From contig DATGUF010000001.1 in NCBI GenBank assembly GCA_035301485.1, positions 1 to 64,000 on the forward strand: a DNA stretch of 64,000 nucleotides, written 5' to 3'. The DNA comes from CALEAR01 sp035301485 (lineage in GTDB: Bacteria > Pseudomonadota > Gammaproteobacteria > Pseudomonadales > Alcanivoracaceae). Numbering within the stretch: the stretch's first letter is position 1; every line of letters begins with the position of its first letter. Positions 59,757-64,000 of the stretch are shown here, piece by piece. The notes under the pieces were generated by a model that saw only the letters and a program-made list of their open reading frames with translations, searched no databases and had not been told where the DNA came from. The translations under genes were made by a program, and so were the position numbers.

Positions 59757-60514
59757 AGCTCTGCCTTGCCTTGTTCAGGGGTGGATGGTTTTGCTTTTTT
59801 GCGCACACCAATGGGGCCAGAGGCGGCTGCTAAGCGGCCTGCTTCGGTGGCTTTAGCAAAAGCGCGGCCCATGTTAACGGGGTTTTGCGATTCTGCTACG
59901 GCTGTATTCAACAACACAGCGTCGTAACCCATTTCCATTGCTTGTGCCGCATGGCTTGGTAAGCCAAGGCCTGCATCTACTACTAAGGGGATGTCGGGGA
60001 AGGCTAGCCTTAGTTGTTCAAGGGCATAAGGGTTCATAATGCCGCGGCCAGAGCCGATGGGTGAAGCCCAAGGCATGAGTACGCGACAGCCTGCTTCAAC
60101 GAGACGTTCAGCCAGTACTTGATCTTCGGTGGTATAAGGGAAAACCTTGAAGCCTTCTTGGCAGAGCGCTTTGGCGGCTTCTAGTAAGCCAAAAGGATCG
60201 GGCTGTAGCGTGCGGCGGTTGCCAATAACTTCAAGCTTGATCCAGTCTGTTTGGAAATATTCGCGTGCCATGTGTGCAGTGGTAATAGCTTCTTGCGCGC
60301 TGTAGCAGCCAGCTGTGTTAGGCAATACGTGCACACCTAGGGAGCTAACAAGGTCCCAAAACTCAGGGCCATCACCACGCTCGCGGCGTAAAGAAACTGT
60401 TGCAACAGAAGCATTGGCTTCACGGAAAGTTTCGGCCAGCACTTCCGGTGAAGGGTAGTTTGCTGTACCTAGCATTAAAGAGCTTTTTAAAGTTGTACCA
60501 TAGAAATCACGCAT
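59753..60514 (-). CDS. thiG: Thiazole synthase
   Basis: 253 residues from ATG 60514, preceded by AAGGGGG. Builds the thiazole phosphate from deoxyxylulose phosphate, ThiS thiocarboxylate and dehydroglycine. Signatures: SSLMLGTANYPSPEVL, KLEVIGNRRTLQPD, MPWASPIGSGRGI and VVDAGLGLPSHAAQAMEMG. It starts one base after the thiS stop. Confidence 0.96.
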   Translation of the reverse strand: MRDFYGTTLKSSLMLGTANYPSPEVLAETFREANASVATVSLRRERGDGPEFWDLVSSLGVHVLPNTAGCYSAQEAITTAHMAREYFQTDWIKLEVIGNRRTLQPDPFGLLEAAKALCQEGFKVFPYTTEDQVLAERLVEAGCRVLMPWASPIGSGRGIMNPYALEQLRLAFPDIPLVVDAGLGLPSHAAQAMEMGYDAVLLNTAVAESQNPVNMGRAFAKATEAGRLAAASGPIGVRKKAKPSTPEQGKAEL

Positions 60515-60515
60515 G

Positions 60516-60713
60516 TTAACCCCCTTGCATCGCACTAAGAACTTCTAAGCGGTCGCCTTCATTGATAGGCGTTTCGTCTCGTTGTGTTTGTGGTACAAAA
60601 GCACCGTTAAGTGCTGTCGCCACATGGGTGTCAGCCCATCCTAATTCTTCCAAGGCGGCAGCAAGGTTGTTGGTGGAGATCGTTTTAGTAACGCCGTTCA
60701 CCACAATATTCAT
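60516..60713 (-). CDS. thiS: Sulfur carrier protein ThiS
   Basis: 65 residues from ATG 60713; the ubiquitin-like fold is recognised and the protein ends in the required Gly-Gly (SAMQGG), which becomes a thiocarboxylate. GGAGAAC precedes the ATG. It lies between thiD and thiG. Confidence 0.94.
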   Translation of the reverse strand: MNIVVNGVTKTISTNNLAAALEELGWADTHVATALNGAFVPQTQRDETPINEGDRLEVLSAMQGG

Positions 60714-60735
60714 ACTGAAAGTTCTCCGATAGAGG

Positions 60736-61545
60736 CTAGTTTTGTGTTGTGTTCCAAAAATTATGAAAGTGATGTACTGGGCCGTGTCCGCGGCCAATGT
60801 GTAGTGAGTCTGCTGCTTTAATAGCACCGTGCAGGTAATGGTGCGCAGCTTCCACCGCATCGGGTAAAGTTTTTCCTTTTGCTAGTTCAGCGGCAATAGC
60901 AGCAGAGAGTGTGCAGCCTGTACCGTGTGTGTTGCGCGTAGTGATACGCGGTGCGGTAAAGGTAAAATGCTCGTTGGGTGTCACTAACACATCGGTGCAC
61001 GTGTCATACTGGCCATGGCCACCCTTTACAAGCACGGCTTTGGCACCAAGCTTAAGCAAAGCTTCACCTTGTTCACGCTTTTCGTTAATGGTAGTTGCTT
61101 CTGCGCTTCCTAATAGGCGCGCCGCTTCCGGTAGGTTGGGCGTTAGTAAGGTGGTATGCGGGATAAGTAGTTGTCGCAAAGCTTCGATGCTGCTGTCGTG
61201 CAATAAGGCATCCCCAGATTTTGCAATCATTACAGGGTCTAGCACAATTGGTACAGTGGTTCCTGCCAACCCCTTGGCCACAGTTTCAATGGTGGCTATA
61301 TCGCCGAGCATGCCAATTTTAACCGCGCCAATATTTAAGTCTTCAAAAACAGCCTGCATTTGTTGGGCGATCATGGTGGGGCTCACCGCTTCAACGGCTT
61401 TTACCGCCACTGTATTTTGCGCGGTAATGGCAGTAATAACAGAGGCACCATAAACGCCTAACGCAGAAAAGGTTTTTAAATCAGCTTGAATACCCGCGCC
61501 GCCGCCACTGTCGGAGCCTGCGATGGTTAATGCTTGGTAAGACAT
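60736..61545 (-). CDS. thiD: Hydroxymethylpyrimidine/phosphomethylpyrimidine kinase
   Basis: 269 residues, ribokinase fold. Phosphorylates the pyrimidine precursor twice. Signatures: LTIAGSDSGGGAGIQADLKTFSALGVYG, DPVMIAKSGDALL and TTRNTHGTGCTLSAAIAAELAKG. It is the first gene of the thi row and is headed by its own TPP riboswitch and a good promoter. Confidence 0.96.
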   Translation of the reverse strand: MSYQALTIAGSDSGGGAGIQADLKTFSALGVYGASVITAITAQNTVAVKAVEAVSPTMIAQQMQAVFEDLNIGAVKIGMLGDIATIETVAKGLAGTTVPIVLDPVMIAKSGDALLHDSSIEALRQLLIPHTTLLTPNLPEAARLLGSAEATTINEKREQGEALLKLGAKAVLVKGGHGQYDTCTDVLVTPNEHFTFTAPRITTRNTHGTGCTLSAAIAAELAKGKTLPDAVEAAHHYLHGAIKAADSLHIGRGHGPVHHFHNFWNTTQN

Positions 61546-61622
61546 GGTTTACCCGTGTATTAAGAGGGATCATGTAACGCGGCGCACGAGGCGGGCAACA
61601 TCGAAATGTGCTAAGGGAATGC

Positions 61623-61702
61623 CCGTTTCCTCCGCCGGTACGATCCGGATCAGGTTCAATGGGTTGGCTTACGCCTCTCAGCCTTTTCAGGCACCCCAAC
61701 GG
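61623..61702 (-). promoter_or_regulatory. TPP riboswitch upstream of thiD
   Basis: The THI-element core is present on the minus strand: GGGGTGCC, GGCTGAGAGGC, AACCCATTGAACCTGAT and GGCGGAGGAAACGG, with P1 from CCGTT and AACGG. A CGGGC/GCCCG stem (61592-61625) could form in competition with P1 as the expression platform. Confidence 0.95.
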
Positions 61703-61711
61703 TGTCTAGTG

Positions 61712-61740
61712 ACCCTAAGGTTTTATGTTTGGCATGTCAA
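61712..61740 (-). promoter_or_regulatory. Probable thiD promoter
   Basis: On the minus strand, TTGACA (61735-61740), a 17-bp spacer and TAGGGT (61712-61717). The predicted start near 61705 lies just before the riboswitch, which supports it. The remaining stretch 61741-62022 shows no gene or motif I can assign. Confidence 0.5.
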
Positions 61741-62022
61741 TAAGAGTGTTTTTAATAAAGCATCAAAACAGAAGGGAAAAGGTATCTATTTGCAGGGCGC
61801 AAGGTAAACTCTTTTCTTTAATGCGCAAAGAGCAGTACCATTGCGCCGTAACGCAATTCTTAACACGCATAATTCAGATGCGAACGGCTTTCGCCGCTTA
61901 TATTCAACAATCTTGAGCGGTGGGGATGTGTTGCTGTTACCGATACAGCATAATTTCCCACTACAAGGTTTGCTAACTAGTTTGGCGCACATGCCGCCGC
62001 AACTCATGAAAAGGGTGACACC

Positions 62023-62430
62023 ATGACAGAAACAACGTCTATTGCTTGGTCTATTGATGTACTAGAAGGATGGGAGCCTGATGAGCTAGGCGATGTGGCA
62101 GTGTTTACACGCCCAGATGGCGTGGGTGTGCTGCAAGCGGTGAGCTACGAACAGGATGAAGAGGTAACAGAGGAAGACCTCACCGATCTAGCTCAGGAGC
62201 ACGTTGAAGCAGGCCACGAAAGTAGCAAAGTGAATGTGGGTGATTTTGAAGGCATCACTTATACGCTGCGTGAGGAAGGTGAGTTCTGGCAGTTTTGGTA
62301 TTTGGCTGGAGATCGCTTGGCAGTAGTGTTTACCTACAGTTGTGCCGATGAAGATCGCAATATTGAAATTGATGAAGTGCGTGAAATGGTGAATTCCATC
62401 ATTTTGGAGTTTATCGACGAGGAGGAATAA
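62023..62430 (+). CDS. Acidic conserved small protein of unknown function
   Basis: 135 residues, strongly acidic with no cysteine-rich or membrane motif. An ordered start (SIAWSIDVLEGWEPDELGDVAVFTRPDGVGVLQ) suggests a compact beta-rich fold; the tail is EFIDEEE. GGGTGA precedes ATG 62023. The stop overlaps the nnr start (TAATG), so translation is likely coupled. I do not recognise the family with confidence. Confidence 0.6.
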   Translation: MTETTSIAWSIDVLEGWEPDELGDVAVFTRPDGVGVLQAVSYEQDEEVTEEDLTDLAQEHVEAGHESSKVNVGDFEGITYTLREEGEFWQFWYLAGDRLAVVFTYSCADEDRNIEIDEVREMVNSIILEFIDEEE

Positions 62431-63917
62431 TGCTGACGGCTTTTGTAACACAGCCCTTGTTGGCCACTGCTGAGATTGAGCAGTGGGTGCAAAATGCTCT
62501 TGCTGAGCGGGCTGATACAGAGGCACTTATTCGAGCCGCAGGGCGTCTACTCGCAAAAGAAATAACCCAGCAATGGCCGCATGCTCAGTGTGTGGCCATT
62601 TTTTGTGGCGCGGGTAATAACGGCGCCGATGGCTATAGCACGGCGCTTGCTTTGCAGCAGCTTGGCGTGCATGCCGTGTTGGTGCCCGTGTCAGAAGCGC
62701 TTTCATCAAGCCAACAGCGTTTGCGCACTGAATGCCTTGAGCATGGTATTGAAGAGCAGCGAGAGGTTGCAGTAGCCCTAGAACGGGCAGAACTAGTGGT
62801 GGATGCCATGCTGGGTAATGCCGCACCTAACCGTATGTTGCCCGCTGCTTATATTGCTGCTTTAGAAGCTGTTAACGCTAGTGGTTTGCCCGTGTTAGCG
62901 GTGGATTTACCCACAGGTGTGCACGGCGACACCGGGTATGTGCATCCTAGTGCGGTGGTGGCAACGCGCACGGTGGCCTTCGTTGCTCGTCGTTTGGCGC
63001 ATGTAACAGGTGAAGCCGCGCACTATTGCGGCACGGTGGTGTGGTATTCGCTAGATGTAGAGGTGCAGAACGCTACTAAACAGGCGCTATGGGTGGAGCA
63101 ACAGCAAGCTGCTTTTCTACCGCCACGTGCAACATTTGCCCATAAAGGCACTCAGGGGCACCTTCTTGTGATTGCTGGCGGAGAAGGTATGGGTGGCGCT
63201 GCGTTATTAGCGGCCGAAGCTGCTTTGCGGGCAGGGGCAGGAAAAGTAACAGTGTTGACGATGGCGGCTCATGTAGGTGCTTTTTTAGCCAGGCAACCAG
63301 CATTAATGGTGCGCGGTGTAAAAGAAGGTGAATGTATAAAAGATTGGCTAGCGCAAGCTGATGCTGTCATGATAGGTTCAGGTTTAGGATTAACACAGTG
63401 GGGTAAGTTACTGTGGCAGCAAGCAATAACAGTTTCTAAGCCATTGTTGTGTGATGCCGATGCGCTAACATGGTGGCAAACATTAAATGCCAAGCCGCGC
63501 GCAAGTGCCACTGTTTTTACGCCGCACCCTGGAGAGGCTGCACATTTACTTCAGTGTAGTACTAAAACGGTGCAGCAAAACCGCTATAACGCACTGTTTG
63601 AATTAGAAAAAAAGTTAGGCGGCACAGTGGTGTTAAAGGGTAACGGCACCATGGTGTCGAGAGCCGAAAAAGAGCCCCTCGTGCTTAATTGTGGCAACCC
63701 CGGGATGGCGGTTGGAGGCATGGGCGATGTGTTGAGCGGTATTATTAGTGCTTTGTTATGCCAGGGGTTTTCGGCTGATGCCGCCGCCTTTTACGGCGCT
63801 TGGTGGCATGGTCGTGCCGCAGATAAAGTTGTGCGAGAGCGCGGAGAAGTAGGGCTATTGCCTACAGATGTTATAGTAGCGTTACCGGAGAGCCATGAGC
63901 CGTGGGTGAAAAAATAA
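62430..63917 (+). CDS. nnr: Bifunctional NAD(P)H-hydrate repair enzyme Nnr
   Basis: 495 residues. The N-terminal epimerase domain (YjeF_N, residues about 1-210; AIFCGAGNNGADGYSTALAL) interconverts R- and S-NADHX; the C-terminal dehydratase domain (about 225-495; GHLLVIAGGEGMGGAALLAAEAALRAGAGKV, FTPHPGEAAHLL, LKGNGTMV, GNPGMAVGGMGDVLSGII) uses ADP to regenerate NADH. GAGGAGG precedes ATG 62430. tsaE follows, the usual order. Confidence 0.96.
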   Translation: MLTAFVTQPLLATAEIEQWVQNALAERADTEALIRAAGRLLAKEITQQWPHAQCVAIFCGAGNNGADGYSTALALQQLGVHAVLVPVSEALSSSQQRLRTECLEHGIEEQREVAVALERAELVVDAMLGNAAPNRMLPAAYIAALEAVNASGLPVLAVDLPTGVHGDTGYVHPSAVVATRTVAFVARRLAHVTGEAAHYCGTVVWYSLDVEVQNATKQALWVEQQQAAFLPPRATFAHKGTQGHLLVIAGGEGMGGAALLAAEAALRAGAGKVTVLTMAAHVGAFLARQPALMVRGVKEGECIKDWLAQADAVMIGSGLGLTQWGKLLWQQAITVSKPLLCDADALTWWQTLNAKPRASATVFTPHPGEAAHLLQCSTKTVQQNRYNALFELEKKLGGTVVLKGNGTMVSRAEKEPLVLNCGNPGMAVGGMGDVLSGIISALLCQGFSADAAAFYGAWWHGRAADKVVRERGEVGLLPTDVIVALPESHEPWVKK

Positions 63918-64000
63918 TCCAATTAGGAGCTGATGAACAGCACACTATCGCCTTGGGTGCGGCGCTCGCTAATACAGTGCCTTTCGGTAGCGTAGTGTAT
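63902..64000 (+). CDS. tsaE: tRNA threonylcarbamoyladenosine ATPase TsaE, N-terminal part (runs off the right edge)
   Basis: 33 codons from GTG 63902, overlapping the end of nnr by 16 bp, with GGAG upstream and an in-frame stop just before. The reading GEKIIQLGADEQHTIALGAAL and NTVPFGSVVY fits the N-terminus of TsaE before its Walker A. The P-loop is not in the window; location behind nnr is the main support. Confidence 0.7.
   Translation, partial: MGEKIIQLGADEQHTIALGAALANTVPFGSVVY

Noticed and set aside
61841..62026. 61-codon plus-strand frame before the acidic small protein
   Set aside because: Overlaps the start of the better-supported gene, has no ribosome-binding site and no recognisable domain.

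Overview
The window is a 64 kb chromosomal segment of a gammaproteobacterium with roughly balanced base composition. From general knowledge of the family, several blocks follow the gene order of Pseudomonas and related marine lineages: typA..glnA; tatCBA-hisE-ubiB-ubiJ-ubiE; hslU-hslV-SPOR-argS-priA; rpmE; malic enzyme, ponA, pilMNOPQ-aroK-aroB-damX-hemE; comF/bioH-bioC; psd-sseA-rsgA/orn; nnr-tsaE. Type IV pili, the ThiF/ThiS thiamine pathway, a DesB-type desaturase and a lipoprotein-rich envelope fit an aerobic Gram-negative. I cannot name a genus. No tRNA, rRNA, CRISPR array, prophage or insertion sequence was recognised.

Layout. 1-266: 5' part of typA (minus). 585-3704: a secreted retropepsin-like protease, a 7TM protein with an inactive transglutaminase domain, and an ATP-grasp glutamate-ligase-like enzyme, a poorly understood set that looks like one peptide-modification system. 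3873-7161: a PP-loop tRNA thiolase-like protein, TusA, glutamine synthetase and Dtd. 7272-11058: exported or lipid-anchored proteins of mostly unknown role. 11111-16464 (minus): FFLEELY-type protein, ubiE, ubiJ, ubiB, hisE, tatA, tatB, tatC. 16569-23196 (minus): priA, argS, SPOR protein, hslV, hslU. 23361-25073: rpmE and malic enzyme. 25174-27726 (minus): PBP1A. 27932-36856: pilMNOPQ, aroK, aroB, a DamX-like protein, hemE. 36916-38433 (minus): ComB-family phosphatase and comF. 38632-40157: a bioH-bioC pair. 40154-48456: ppx, a lipobox-carrying ecotin, a GreB-like factor, a PhaC-like hydrolase, a flavodoxin-like protein, an Lrp regulator divergent from leuA, a META-domain lipoprotein and mtgA. 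48630-53086: terC, psd, sseA, rsgA, orn. 53070-56051: a DesT/FabR-like repressor divergent from a desC-desB pair. 56117-61545 (minus): thiD-thiS-thiG-thiE-thiF-thiC with two TPP riboswitches. 62023-64000: an acidic small protein, nnr and the start of tsaE.

Most of the window is core housekeeping. The points most worth a second look are: a BioH homologue whose nucleophile serine is glycine, followed by a BioC whose SAM-binding glycines are altered; an ecotin with a lipobox; a PhaC-like protein with Ser at the nucleophile position; a ThiF-rhodanese fusion without its CxxC pairs; perfect palindromes in the pilM and desC promoter regions and upstream of typA; a terminator-like hairpin in the terC leader; a likely SD-masking hairpin downstream of the thiC riboswitch; the protease/7TM/ATP-grasp trio; and the absence of hisI, bioB/F/D, thiO/thiH and gltBD from places where relatives often carry them.
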